DNA from: Pachyseris speciosa
Lineage: Eukaryota > Cnidaria > Anthozoa > Scleractinia > Pachyseridae
Reading direction: 5' to 3'
Assembly (NCBI GenBank): GCA_016490735.1
Contig: JAEMWC010000994.1
Coordinates: 80,001-144,000 of the forward strand
DNA length: 64,000 nt
Positions within the stretch are counted from its first letter, which is position 1; each line of letters starts with the position of its first letter. This document shows, piece by piece, positions 33,601 to 44,286 of this stretch. The translations under genes were made by a program, and so were the position numbers. The notes under the pieces are model-generated. The model did no database searches and was not told the origin of the DNA. It was given only the letters and a program-made list of their open reading frames with translations.

Positions 33601-36600
33601 GTTTCTTTTTAATGAGTCGAGTCTTTAAGCACTCAAAATTTAATATATTCATTTAATTGACCATGTTGGGGTTTAGAATGCACGATTTCCCGTGGAGAGT
33701 TAATGGCTTTCAGGAAACCCATTATGTAATTTGTCTGACTCTTTTACACATTGTGACAATGTGCAAATATGGTCATACCGCGCTCAATATTTGCCGTACG
33801 TATAGATATCCAGTGATATAAGTAAGTTTGTGTGTCGCAGAGAAAAATAGAAGCTTTTCCACCGTTTTTGCAATAAGTGCCGAAAATTGTGCTTTCCCTT
33901 AATGGGTTTAATAATAAAACAATTATCCTGCTCAGACTTGGGGAATATCCCTTTATTTGTTAATTACTAGTGGATTAGTTTTCACTGTAGTAGTTAGAAG
34001 AGGGACTTAATTCAGAAACAAAGCCTCACTAATTCTGCCAAAACAACCTTGCTCAAGCGCTCGCATATAAGAGTTAATATTATTCCACCTTGAATTGTTG
34101 AGTGGCTCCTTTTCGTTTGGATATAAATTAAAACTGTTTCATCAAGCCAAAGATTATATATTTTTTGTATTAAGTTACTCTCATTTTTTGCGATATTTTT
34201 CCTTGAGCTTCAAATTGATTGGAAACGACAATGGTAGCTTCAGTTAGTTCACCCATTGTGCTCAAAGGTCCTCAAACAGCCGATCAGCGTATTGAAACTC
34301 TTCGAGAGAGCAAGACAGCCGCCTGCTAAAAAGTGTGCATGCATGCAGAGTTTTAGGCTTTCAGTGCGAGAGTAATAAACCCTTCGACAGTCTTTTTCTG
34401 CTCGCTTCCATCTGGTTTGAGAGTTGTCATGCACGTTTTATCAGTAGGAAGGAGGAGTGTGTGTTCTAAGCATCAGCATTCCCTATTAAGTTGAGTCAAT
34501 ACGCGCGATGAATTAGTGCCGTTTTTACTAATTTTAGATGCTCTTTCTAGCAGTGCCCATAGATATGTCTCTACCTGGTAAAATTAAAAGTTAAAAAAAA
34601 AGTGGAAATTTGTATTAGGCCCGTTTCAAACGTCACGCTGCTGCCGTGCTTAGCTGGACCGGTCGACCTTGGTTTCAGTCGTGGAATTTAATTTCGTCGA
34701 ATAAAAAGCTGTTGCCAAATTTCTTACTCAGACTCGTCCGGCGGGTGCCGTAATCAAAACACTGAGCAGCCGTTGTACGAAGCAAATCCAAAATGTTAAT
34801 TTATGAATTGAGCTCGACAGGGCAGTAGCACGACGCTTGAAACCAAGTCGTATTACTACCGTGTAGCACTGCAAGGCTTGACGTGCTACACGGCAGTGGC
34901 AAGACTTGTTTTCAAGCGTCATGCTTTAGCCGAAGTTTATTCGATTAATTGAGTTCGAAAAGGCAGTAGCACGACGTTTCAAACGGGCCTTACATCGAAA
35001 AAGCGACGTTTTTGTGCCTTAAACTGTAAGTCTAATCTTTTACCCAGGTGCGCCATGAATCGAGCTTTAAAAGGAACCATCACGGCAACGTAACTCTTTC
35101 GCGATTATTCCAACTTGTTTTACGTGGTCGAATTATCCAGAAGCTAAATTGCTATGAACGGCGTTGAAACAAAGAGAAACAAATATAAATCTATCGTCAT
35201 GCACCCCAGCTCTGCGACAAAACCCCGAACTCAGATTTCGTCATTTCGTGCTGTTGTTTTGAAGAAGATGGCCAAGTAATTTATCAATTCATGATAAACG
35301 CCCGAGCAGAGTGAAGAATACAATCTCTGTACGGAAGAGTGACAAGACAAGGGAACGAGATTATTCTGGACCCGAGTCGTATTGCATGTTGCGTGTTTGT
35401 CATCCACTTACGTTACCTTTAACTTGTTTACACTTTCCTTGATATGGTGTTTCCGCAGGTGGCTGCCGACGCCTTAAGTTTGTTCCCCCATTCGACGGTA
35501 AACGTCTTGTGGGTCACGTGCTTCTTACTCTTTCAACCGGAAAACACACACCATGTGAGCATCGCTGCCTCATGGAAAGTAATTGCGTGTCGGTCAACAT
35601 TCGTCCATCAGTGGAGGATAACAAATTTGTCTGTGAACTGAATGATGCTGATCACTTACAGTATCCGGATGATCTGAAAGATTTCATTAGTTGGACATAT
35701 AGAGGCACAGAGGTGAGAGATGGAAGCAATGTTGTTGTACCAAAATAAATTTAGCATAACGACGATAAAGGTGAGTCTTGTACAGATTAGATATGTACAC
35801 ATCATCATCATTTTTGTCATCAAAATTATTGTCATCATCATCATCATCATCCTTCCAAAACCCTCTATAAACTGAATATATAAGTACCATCACCCTTGCA
35901 TTGATAGAAAGCTTTCTTTTCTTATCATCAGAATCCTTGCTCCAGTAACCCCTGTTTTCACAATGGGACATGCCTGAATGGGTATAGTGACAAAGGATTT
36001 GTTTGTTTTTGTCCTGCTGGGTACATAGGCAAACAGTGCAAGAAAGGTAACAATAAAATCCCTAGCTTCAGTATAATTTCTCGTTTACTTGATAAAATTT
36101 TAATTTCCATGTACTCGTTTATTCATTGACTTTTTCAATCTATTCGTTTTTGTTTTAAAGTTAAATCGACCTCAGCAGTTTTGTTTTGTAGCTCTTGTGT
36201 CAATATCATTTGGGACGCGGGTAATTTCGCCAGATAGCAGTCTATAGAAACATTGCTATAATTAAATTTCTAATCAAGGATTCATGTCACTGAGAGCAAC
36301 AGTTTTCAGATTTCAGATAAACCATTTTAAATTATGGAGTTTTCCCCTAAATACTTTTACATTTACTATTCGTACTTTTTTTTTTTTGTTCTCAGACATT
36401 GATGAATGTAAGGAGGGTAGCCATGACTGCCATGAAAATGCAACCTGTATAAATACCGCAGAACACTTCAACTGCAGTTGTAATCCCGGACACACTGGAG
36501 ACGGACGCCAGTGTTCAGGTAAAATAATTAAAAATCAATCAAATCAAGTTGAGACAGCAGTATGTATTTGCTATGATTTCAAATGTATAATTTGGTATAA

Positions 36601-38157
36601 TATATTACTGCATGGCCAGTTCTGTGAATGGCACGAGAGGGAACTTAGCCGGGGAAGATAAAGAGAATTCTGCGCTAACATGGGCAATCCGAGGAATAAG
36701 ATTGAGCTGTCTGGCCCGCTCGGGATTACCCGTTTCCCGTTTCCCTCAGTTTCCTCATATCAGTTGCTTGTGCAGATGTAAAATTCTTGCTAACAAACTG
36801 GGACTAGTTCTGATCAGTATATTATATTGATGCGAAATTTTAACTTAAACTTTTCTTTTCCTTGTGCTATTAATTTTTTTTTCTATAAAAAAGCATTTAC
36901 AACAATTTAAAACGAGGAAGATGGAAAGCTAGATTAACTTAACAGTCGTGGATTGGTGTTAAGCTACTGGGCCCTAGCTTTTTGGGGTTATAGTAAAGGC
37001 TTTTTTATTTAAAAAACTCATGGATGGACTTTCTAGTGTTCGTTCTCTTTCATTCCAAACCAGACTGTTCCAGTGATTTGCTCCAGTTTAAAATATATCA
37101 AGATCTTCCAACCAGAGGTGCCGCCGATGTTGAGTCTTTTACTATCGATGGTAACCCGTTTCTCGTCTTCGGAAACCATTATAGTGACATTGAAAAGTAC
37201 CAAACGGAGTCTTTCATTTACAAGCTAGACAACTCAAGCGGAAAATTCTTCCTCTATCAGACCATTGATACTATTGGAGTTCGAGATGTCGAATATTTTA
37301 CAATTGTTGACAGACATTTTCTCGCTTTTGCAAATCACTACGACAAAGGAACTTACCGATTGTCATCTGCTATTTATGAGTGGAATGGTCGTCAGTTTGT
37401 TGTTTTTCAAAATATTTCAACAAGCGGAGCTGGATCCTTTAACTTTTTTAAACTGAAGAAAGACTTTTTTCTCGCGATTTCAAATTTTCACAACGACACT
37501 ACCCACTTCATCAACTCTGTCATCTACAAATGGATGGATGGCCAGTTTAAGAAGTTTCAAGAAATACCAACCGAGGGAGCTTTGGCAAGCGCGGCTTTTG
37601 ACATACAAAACGAGGCTTTCATCGTCTTTGCAAACCACCACAACTCTAAAGAGGGATTTTCTGTCCCTTCAACTTTATTCCAGTGGTCAAGGAGACAATT
37701 TGTCCAACTACAGAAACTGCAGACTTACGGAGCATGGGATGTGAAGTCTTATGAAAACAACGGTGACACATTTCTCGCCTTTGCCAACAACCACAATGAA
37801 AGCAATGATTACAGCATCGACTCGTTTATTTACAAGTGGAATGGAAGCAGTTTCGTCCTTTGGCAGTCTATTCCTACTCGAGGAGCAAATTTCTGGCATC
37901 CATTTGAAATGTGCGGAGAAACGTACTTGGCGGTGGCCAACTATTACGATGACAAACTTATGAAATATAACATTCCATCAGTTATATACAAAGCCTCTAA
38001 AGAGAAGCTCACCGAATTCCGAGATATTTTAACTCGGGGTGCACATGGTATGACGTCATTTGAGTACAAAGGTCACACTTACCTGGCAGTTGCGAATTGT
38101 TACAGTGATATTGTTAAGAAATATAATATCAACAGCACTCTGTACAGGTGGATCTAA
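30525..38157 (+). CDS. Secreted PAN-EGF-EGF(Ca)-EAR repeat protein, copy A (intact)
   Basis: Five exons: 30525-30615, 35459-35712, 35932-36046, 36396-36518, 37064-38157; 1677 nt, 558 residues, all GT/AG. Residues 1-30: signal peptide with hydrophobic SLLMCVVLGAWFQCFSLA. 31-115: PAN/apple domain with CEHRCLMESNCVSVNIRPS and VCELNDAD. 116-153: EGF-like (NPCSSNPCFHNGTC). 154-194: calcium-binding EGF (DIDECKEGSHDC). About 199-558: seven EAR (EPTP) repeats of about 50 residues, each with a pattern like F..FQ.I.T.GA and FLAFAN, which would form a seven-bladed propeller. Known: EAR propellers occur in LGI and TSPEAR proteins and bind cell-surface partners; PAN binds protein or carbohydrate. Inference: an extracellular adhesion or recognition protein. 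I know no named orthologue. Intron 1 is 4.8 kb and full of inserts; an ATTAAA lies just after the stop. Confidence 0.93.
31128..31360 (+). repeat. Three-copy 75-82 bp tandem repeat in intron 1 of copy A
   Basis: Units centred on CTCTCGCTCCAACGCTCTCA followed by TGATTT-A-run-ATCCCC. Copy B has one unit at about 43708-43785, so A expanded or B contracted. Confidence 0.7.
32286..32597. mobile_element. Harbinger-like MITE in intron 1 of copy A
   Basis: Starts GGGCCTGTTCGCACTACGC after TTA and ends near GTGCGAACAGG; the right end is worn. Absent from copy B, where GATTTGGTCTTA runs straight on, so it arrived after duplication or was lost in B. Confidence 0.6.
32744..33283 (-). pseudogene. Penelope-like element, RT N-terminal part (inverted fragment)
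   Basis: The minus strand reads NKQDYQSKVMNLLDD, then IPKFYGLPKIHKKDAPLRPI, VSSIGSVMYNTAKFLAKIL, DHHIINSEHFINKI and LVSYDVSALFTSIPI, hallmarks of Penelope-like RT fingers and palm. It ends after VRKWYMRPF, before the catalytic YxDD, so the element is truncated. It abuts, in the opposite sense, the 3' part of a Penelope-like element at 33287. Copy B keeps only about 40 bp of this fragment (near 44933-44965). Confidence 0.88.
33287..33457 (+). pseudogene. Penelope-like element, GIY-YIG endonuclease tail
   Basis: Plus-strand frame with TFKRRIREAIEIKLRKPSLN and RDNGFELARIYDTI, the usual C-terminal end of Penelope-like GIY-YIG domains, then a stop at about 33457. The catalytic GIY/YIG part is missing. 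Confidence 0.8.
33474..33514 (+). ncRNA. Hammerhead-like motif in Penelope 3' region
   Basis: GTGG (stem I), CTGACGA core, stem II GTTCGG-TTGAT-CCGAAC, GAA core, minimal stem III AT/AT, triplet AUU, CCAC (stem I). It fits the Penelope hammerhead layout, but there is an extra A between the first core and stem II and the triplet is not the favoured GUC, so activity is doubtful. Confidence 0.5.
34618..34989. mobile_element. Harbinger-like MITE, copy A intron 1
   Basis: TTA target duplication (34615-34617, 34990-34992). Ends GGCCCGTTTCAAACGTCACG and ...CGACGTTTCAAACGGGCC, with inner CTGCCGTG/CACGGCAG repeats. The same insertion is in copy B at 45996-46363, so it predates the duplication or was copied by conversion. 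Confidence 0.85.
35459..35712 (+). CDS. Copy A exon 2: PAN/apple domain
   Basis: Acceptor TTTCCGCAG, donor GTGAGA. Cys pattern C..EHRC..ESNC...FVCEL fits PAN_1. Sequence appears identical to copy B exon 2. Confidence 0.92.
35932..36046 (+). CDS. Copy A exon 3: EGF-like domain
   Basis: Acceptor ATCATCAG, donor GTAACA. Six cysteines, CSSNPCFHNGTC and CFCPAGYIGKQC. Differs from copy B only in its second half. Confidence 0.92.
36396..36518 (+). CDS. Copy A exon 4: calcium-binding EGF domain
   Basis: DIDECKEGSHDCHENATCIN start with the Ca-binding D-I-D-E and a potential hydroxylation Asn; ends CNPGHTGDGRQCSG. Acceptor TTCTCAG, donor GTAAAA. Confidence 0.93.
37064..38157 (+). CDS. Copy A exon 5: seven EAR repeats and stop
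   Basis: Acceptor AACCAG at 37063. Encodes a short CSSDLLQ lead and seven EAR repeats in one exon, ending YRWI and TAA. Several N-x-S/T sites (NSS, NIS, NDT, NES, NGS, NST). Confidence 0.94.
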
Positions 38158-38358
38158 AATGCACATTAAAGACACCACCTAGCAAATGGACGGTCGGCAC
38201 GGCAAAGTGGTTAAAGAGCGACTGTACACCGACATAGATCAGCTTTGCATTTGAATGTCGTAAAAAGATCAAAATAATTACTCTGGCCAATCACACAAAC
38301 CTAAACAGCGTAACAAGACAATAAGAATTTAAAGGAAATGCATGTAACCGACGCTTAA

Positions 38359-38621
38359 GGCCTGGCTAAACTAGGAAACATTGTTGCTGCAACATTGTTG
38401 AGGACGCAAATGTTTCCCAGTTTAGCCGAGCTGGAAAAATTTTTTGCAGAAACAAATTTTGTGCTTCGGAAACAAAAAATGTTTTTGACTTTCGAGCAAA
38501 AACATTTTGGTTTCCCGGACAAAAATTTTGTTTTCGCAACAAATGTTTCCAGCACGGCTAAACTGGGAATATGTTTCGTCAACAATGTTGCAGCAACAAT
38601 GTTTCCTAGTTTAGCCAGGCC
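38359..38621. mobile_element. MITE with GGCCTGGCTAAAC ends (3' of copy A)
   Basis: TTAA on both sides. Inverted ends GGCCTGGCTAAACTAGGAAA and TTTCCTAGTTTAGCCAGGCC, with inner AACATTGTTG repeats. Absent from unit B at the matching place. Confidence 0.88.
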
Positions 38622-38623
38622 TT

Positions 38624-38926
38624 AAGGTGGCTCCCACCTGTTTCTAGCACTTTCCACCTCTTGTACTTTGATAGGTCATCACTACCAATCTTTATAAGTT
38701 GTTACCTTCATAGTGGTATCAAACAAACACCCAATCTTTGGTGAACAAGTCATTAACAATTTTCCACTCAATAGGTTACCATAGCAACAGTATAACCTGT
38801 TAAAAACGTCCTTAAGTTTGATTTTAAGCGAAAATAACTCAAAACGAGCTTGGTGACCCCCACTTTTTATTATTGAAAATTAATAATGAATCAAGATCCA
38901 ATGTACTAGTGGATTCAGAGCCACCT
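38624..38926. mobile_element. AAGGTGG-type MITE, first of a head-to-head pair
   Basis: Ends AAGGTGGCTCCCACC and AGAGCCACCTT. Nearly the reverse complement of 38944-39291, so the two form a palindrome of about 670 bp. Absent from unit B. Confidence 0.78.
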
Positions 38927-38943
38927 TAAATTATCGAAAATTT

Positions 38944-39291
38944 AAGGTGGTTCGGAATCCACTAGAAGAATTTTTTCTTTAACTTTGCAAAAAGTCGTAT
39001 TTTATTATGCTAATTATTTCCCAACAATACAAGATGGGGGGGGGGGGGGGGGGGGTCACCGAACTCGTTTTTGAGTTATTGTGGCTTAAAGTTAAAATTA
39101 GGGGTGTTTTAAACAGGTTATAGTGTTGCTATGGCGACCTATTATGTCAAAAAAAAAGTTTTATAACTTGTTCACCAATGATTGGGCATTTGTTTGATAC
39201 CACTATAAAGCTAACAATGTACAAACATTGGTAGCAATGATCCATCAAAATAAAGTGCTGAAAAATGCTGGAAACCGATGTGAGCCACCTT
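38944..39291. mobile_element. AAGGTGG-type MITE, second of the pair, with a 20-base G run
   Basis: Ends AAGGTGGTTCGG and TGAGCCACCTT. Includes a run of 20 G at 39036-39055, where the partner copy has CCCCC; polymerase slippage or an assembly artefact is likely. Confidence 0.75.
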
Positions 39292-39299
39292 AATAATGG

Positions 39300-39600
39300 G
39301 GAAATGAGCGCGAGCAGCTCGCATTTGGTTTCGGTTTGTTATCTCATTGGTAGAGAAAAATGGGATGATTATTCTGAAGCCAATCAAACAGCGTAGAAGA
39401 GAGCGGTTTTTAATTGAGTGTCGAAAGTAATTATGGTTTTGCTTTGGTTTTGTATTGCTTCGCTCTGTGATTGGCCAGGAAAACTCGCGCCACTTTCTGA
39501 GCCAATGAGAAGGAAAACCAAAACCAATCGTGATTTGCATGCGCGTATTTTCCCGCGCTTTACGCCGGCTACATGTAATTGCTTCGTATTCTGATTGGCT
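39300..39600. repeat. TTGGTTTTGGTTT/AGCCAATCA repeat block (unit A)
   Basis: Many copies of ATTGGTTTTGGTTT, AACCAAAACCAA and GCCAATCA in both orientations. Related blocks at 41940-42510 and 50140-50330. The part 39300-39400 pairs with 50200-50300 of unit B, so it belongs to the duplicated unit. Confidence 0.6.
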
Positions 39601-39716
39601 CATTGCACTGCTTACTTCTGTTGTGATTGGTCAGAGAAATTGCTTTGGTTTTGGTTTTACGACACTCAATTGAAAACCGCTCTAGTAGTGCAAAACCAAT
39701 GGAAATTAACTGACAC

Positions 39717-39830
39717 TGCATTCCACGGTAAATTTCACGCGGAAAACCGATATCGCACGAGTCGCGCGAAGGGATGAGTGCGATATCGATTTTCCAAGTG
39801 AAATTTACCGCAGTGGAATTCAGCAGTTAG
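39717..39830. repeat. Hairpin with CGATATCGCAC arms
   Basis: TGCATTCCACGGTAAATTTC pairs with GAAATTTACCGCAGTGGAAT, and GATATCGCAC with GTGCGATATC. Foldback element, no ORF. Confidence 0.75.
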
Positions 39831-40250
39831 GCAATGAATTTTTCTTGAATCGCATGAGTCACAAGAGAAAGCAAGCAAATCCTCAGCAAGCACAAGAAAA
39901 AGCAAAAACGCCATTTCGGAGTCAACTGTCAAAAGCCAGCAAAAGAGAATCACACGTCTAAAATTATAAATCACAGACGTCACAGACGCTTAGTCATATT
40001 TGAATCTCTTACCAGCTCGTGGTGTGACAGATAGTTTTTAAACTTTGTCAGTTCAAGGTCAAAAAGAAGAGTATGTAATATGTTCTTCTTTCTCTCGGAG
40101 AACGAGATAATTCACATTTTGGTGTATTTAATGCAAACACGCCGGCTTGGCTTGGAACAAGAATCGACAAAATACGGCAACCAAGAAAGAACAAACTTCT
40201 CCAACAAAATTATTGAAAACATAACTGATATTTCTCCTTAATTTTACGAG

Positions 40251-40346
40251 GAGTCATTGCGATTACCTATTAGGGGGCTAAATTTTCTGTCGAGCCTCGA
40301 CAGTGATAAGAAAATTTAGCCCCCTAATAGGTAATCGTAATGACTC
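40251..40346. repeat. Strong hairpin, arms about 40 bp
   Basis: GAGTCATTGCGATTACCTAT...AGGGGGCTAAATTTTCT pairs with AGAAAATTTAGCCCCCT...ATAGGTAATCGTAATGACTC with one mismatch seen. The loop contains CCTCGAC. Confidence 0.85.
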
Positions 40347-40378
40347 TGAAAAACTGAACTGTCATGTAAGTGGAGTAA

Positions 40379-40379
<1 letters not shown>

Positions 40380-40431
<52 letters not shown>
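40380..40431. repeat. (TAA)n microsatellite
   Basis: About 17 uninterrupted TAA units directly downstream of the hairpin. Confidence 0.95.
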
Positions 40432-40435
<4 letters not shown>

Positions 40436-40856
40436 CGTTCGCTCGAACTTTTGAGCAAACCTACCAAACAATTTGTCTATTTCTTTGAGTCCAAAACTAG
40501 TATAGATGATTGTTATTTATATCCAGTTAAAATACGAATTCTATTACAGAACAAAGGAAAAACGATTAAATCAAATGTTAAGCTTCGATTTCTTTGATCC
40601 ACATGCGCTGTCGAGGTTTCAATATCTTTTAAAAACATGCATACACTTGCAAGCATCCGTAAAAATAGCAAACGGTTCAGTGTCCAAAGAAGGGATTTTT
40701 GAAGTAGCTTCTTCCACCAAGTTTGAGCTACTTGTTCCGCCCATTACTGGTATGCTGTTCTGTGTTCGTTCTCGGTTGAGCTGTAAGATGTCGTGGTAAA
40801 GCGAAAGCGCTTCAGGCAATTGAATCATTTTGTTTTTCAAACACACAAGCCCGCCG

Positions 40857-41320
40857 GGCGCCATCATCGATCGATTGATCAAGGCAGCTATTCTCCCTCA
40901 TTTAACATATTGCCACTTAGTGTGGCATTCTGTAGAGCCTCGGATACCCGTAGACTAGAGAGAGTGCAGGAGCGTGCACTACGCGCTGTATTCAAAGATA
41001 AGCAATCTAGTTACAGACAGCTGTTAGAGAAAGCAAAGTTACCATCGTTGTATAATGGGAGACTACAAGTCATATGTATCCTAATGTATAAGGTTAAACA
41101 CAATTTGTGTCCGGGGACTATTTGTGATATGTTTCTGACCAACAGACACACTTACAATTTATGACAGAAAGATTTCTATTTACCTAGTTTTAACACAGTT
41201 ACGCACGGTAAACACTCGTCCAAGACTCTGGAGCAAGATACCAGGCAAAGACAGATCGGCCACCAGTCTTTTGCAGTTCAAGACTCGGATACGCAGTCTT
41301 GATTTGAGTAACATTTTAGA
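40857..41320 (+). pseudogene. CR1/L2-like LINE, 5'-truncated RT C-terminal fragment
   Basis: AAILPHLTYCHLVWH in one frame continues in another as FCRASDTRRLERVQERALRA, then DKQSSYRQLLEKAKLP and LYNGRLQVICILMYKVKH, the typical thumb and connector of LINE RTs. One frameshift near 40927 and a stop at 41162 show decay; weaker similarity runs on to about 41320. Confidence 0.85.
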
Positions 41321-41623
41321 TGGATGTGATGGTTGCTACCTTTGCAATTCGTGATGTCTTATTTTCATGATTTTAGAATTTTGCTGACTATGATGGAGTT
41401 TTAGTCGTATTGTATGTTAGTAGCTATTCATCTGTTGTTTTTCTGATTTTAATTCTTAGAAGATTTATAGTTTCGACTCTATGTTGATTCGATATGTATT
41501 TTTAGATTGTATTTTTTTTAGAATAGTTAGGTGTCCCCTATTAGCAGTGGGGAATCCTATCTGCTAGATTTCTACCGACACATTAATAAAGTCATCATCA
41601 TCATCATCATCATCATCATCAAG
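41321..41623 (+). mobile_element. LINE 3' UTR ending in (ATC)n
   Basis: AT-rich tail ending ACACATTAATAAAGTCATC with about nine ATC units (41596-41623). Continuous with the RT fragment and therefore its 3' end. Confidence 0.75.
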
Positions 41624-41939
41624 TTTTAATCATTTCACGAGAAAATTATTTTGCTCTTCCTTTTATTACTCTTAAGTTTACCTTCTGGAGTGTCTTAGAG
41701 TATATTTTCAGGCTAGCACTTGATTTTTATGCCTTTTTTGAAGCATACAAAAGAAAAAACTTCCAAGAAGATGAAGAAGTTGTTGCCCTAACGATTTGCT
41801 GTATGTGCTCCGTAAAGCGTGTGAAGTCATTCATTACCAATGATTTGTGTGACATTAGCACGGAACATAAACTCTTTAAAATGGCTTTGTTTTCGGAAAG
41901 TAGAAACAAAACGAAACCTGAAACCAGCTTTGGGCTCGC

Positions 41940-42510
41940 GTCATTGCAATATCACTTGCCAGGAAAGCAATTCCACGCTAAAAGCAATTACTGTGACCAA
42001 TCACAACAGACACAAATAGAGCCAACGAGCCAAACAGAATACGAGGCAATTATACGTAACCAGCGCAAAGCGCGGTAAAATACGCACATGCAAATCACGA
42101 TTGGTTTTGGTTTTGGTTCTCATTGGCTAAGAACGTGGCAGGAGTTTTATTGGCCAATCACAGAGCAAAGCAATGCAAAAACAAAGCAAAACGAGAATCA
42201 CTTTCGACACTCAATTGAAAACCGCTCTAAGTGAGTGTCGCAAAACCAAAACCAAAGCAATTACTCCAGGCAATCACAACAGCGGCACGCGGCACAATGA
42301 GCCAATCAGAATTAAAGCAATTACGCGTAACCGACGCAAAGCGCATGAAAATGCGCGCGTATAGGTCGCTATTGGTTTTGGTTTTGCTTCTCATTGGTTG
42401 AGAAAATGGCGCGAATCGATCCTGTTAACAAATCACAGATTGAAGCAATGCAAAACCAAAGCAAACACAATTCATTTTCGATGCGCAACTGAAACCGCTC
42501 TACCCTCCCC
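41940..42510. repeat. Two to three tandem units with AAGCAATTACGCGTAACC
   Basis: Units of about 240 bp, each with GCAATTA(C/T)GCGTAACC, CGCAAAGCGC, ATTGGTTTTGGTTTT, ATTGGTTGAGAAAATGG, and CAATTGAAAACCGCTCT. Related to 39300-39600. Frames in it are spurious. Confidence 0.65.
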
Positions 42511-43005
42511 TCGGTATCCAATGAAAATGCGACGCGATTCTACTTATAATTGAATAAGTTAAAATGTGACAAGAAGAGCAGAATTGTCGCATATGAATGA
42601 AAGAAGAGAAGAGAAGAGAAAAAGAGACGAGGAAATAAATTTAAGCAGTTGTATACATGTCTTTTATGAAAATGAGTTTACCTAGTTAAAATGTTTTTAC
42701 CTGCATGTAAACTACAGTTTGTTTTTGCAGCATTATTCCAGTGTAAATAAAAACCTAAATGTGGCAACTGTCTTCTGGCTACTGACAACCCTGGTAATGC
42801 AGCTATATTGATCATTTGTGCTAAGGGCATTCTATTTAGGCGTGTTGACAAATTGGCTGGTGGCACCTTTCAAGGAACTAAATATTTAATTCACGGATAA
42901 AATATTTACACGTTGAACACGGATACAAGGTCGTGTGAAGGCGTCCATTTCTCTCTAAGGACGTGTTTAGTCGCAGTTCCAAAGGTAAAGACTGAGGCTT
43001 TAAAC

Positions 43006-43096
43006 ATGGCGAGGCTTGTGTTTTTCGTTCAGCATTCGCTGTTGATGTGTGTTGTTTGGGGAGCTTGTTTCCAGTGTTTTTGGCTAGGAGATCAAG
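43006..43096 (+). CDS. Copy B exon 1: signal peptide
   Basis: MARLVFFVQHSLLMCVVWGA start; same length and phase as copy A exon 1. Donor GTTAGT. Confidence 0.88.
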
Positions 43097-43894
43097 GTTA
43101 GTAAAACATTTTCGTAAACTCCGGTTAAACTGACACAAAATTGGCATCACTTTTGAATTTATTCCCACTTGAGAACTTTAGGGCTTACGCATTCAACAGG
43201 ATCATTTCAAAGATCGTTGAAATAAACATATAAAGTCCATATACTGCAAGCGCAGACGTTTGTTAAATAATGCGCTAAAAAAGCTTTTTTTTCTCTACTC
43301 GCCTTGTGTATTGTATTCTCAAATTGTGTCATTTTTCTTTCTAACCACTTTTGAACAGGAACGTCGAGAACACCTTTGAAATGCGGTGACCTGTAATCTC
43401 AGATATTTTCATGGCTTATTGCCGAAGTATCAGTGGAATCAAACACAGCGAGATGTGTTCGTTACAGAAAAAATTAAGTCTTAGAAATGTTTAGGGAACG
43501 GTATTTTCTCCGCCCTTAAAATGAAACTACTGCTCTTTAAAGAACACAAACAGTTAGTTTTCTAGAGAGTTTGAAGTCACTGTTCATGAAAATCGACTCA
43601 ACTGAGTTGCCATCAGGACTCGATTCAAATTTCTGAAGTCAAAGATATTCCCCAGCCCGCCTTTTTTTTGTTGTTGTTGCTTATTTTCCGTGCATATATA
43701 CGCAAATTTCGAACTCTCGCTTCAACCATTTCACTCGTTTACTTCGTGTGTAGTTCAGTGATTTCGAAAACATTCCCTGGTGTCCTGTAGTATTAAAAGA
43801 AAATCTGTCCTTGGAGGAAAATTACTAAACTGCAACTGCCATTGCAGAAAGTTAGATACGAATTAATTTTAAACGGAGGCCGGCTCCCAGTCCG

Positions 43895-44286
43895 TGGGGG
43901 TAAACGTGAATTTGTGTGAAATTTTAAGGAGCTTGAAGAAGGGATTGTAATGGAGTAAAAATGTTTTCAAACACTTTCAGCTAGTTGACACCACACAAGG
44001 GCACTGCAGGTTGCTGGAGGAACTATCTGGTGTCCATCTACTAATTTCCAACTTCAAATTCCAATTTCAACCCTTCATTAAATCTTCAAGATTTCCTATC
44101 AATCCCTCAATTTAACTAATCCATTTAGGAAAATTACCTCTTCCAAAATATACCCAAAAAGCACCAAAAAATTCATAAAATATCCCACAACATAGCTTTG
44201 TGAAATGAGCAGAGGCATTCTCGAATGCTTGAAACGCAAACGACTTGTTAAAATTAAATATGAAAATGGTATTCAGGTGTACCCCC
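43895..44286. mobile_element. MITE-like insert in intron 1 of copy B
   Basis: Starts TGGGGGTAAACGTG and ends CAGGTGTACCCCCGC. Copy A runs directly from GGCTCCCAGTCTG to CGCTTAAATGATG, so this roughly 390-bp piece is specific to B. Confidence 0.65.

Larger units (their letters stand above)
30345..42840 (+). repeat. Tandem duplication unit A (about 12.5 kb)
   Basis: Begins around AAATTGGCTAGTGGCAC and matches unit B (42845 onward, AAATTGGCTGGTGGCAC). The end is set by TGTAAATAAAAACCTAAATG at about 42760, matched at about 51590. Contains gene A plus later insertions. Boundaries are approximate. Confidence 0.75.
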
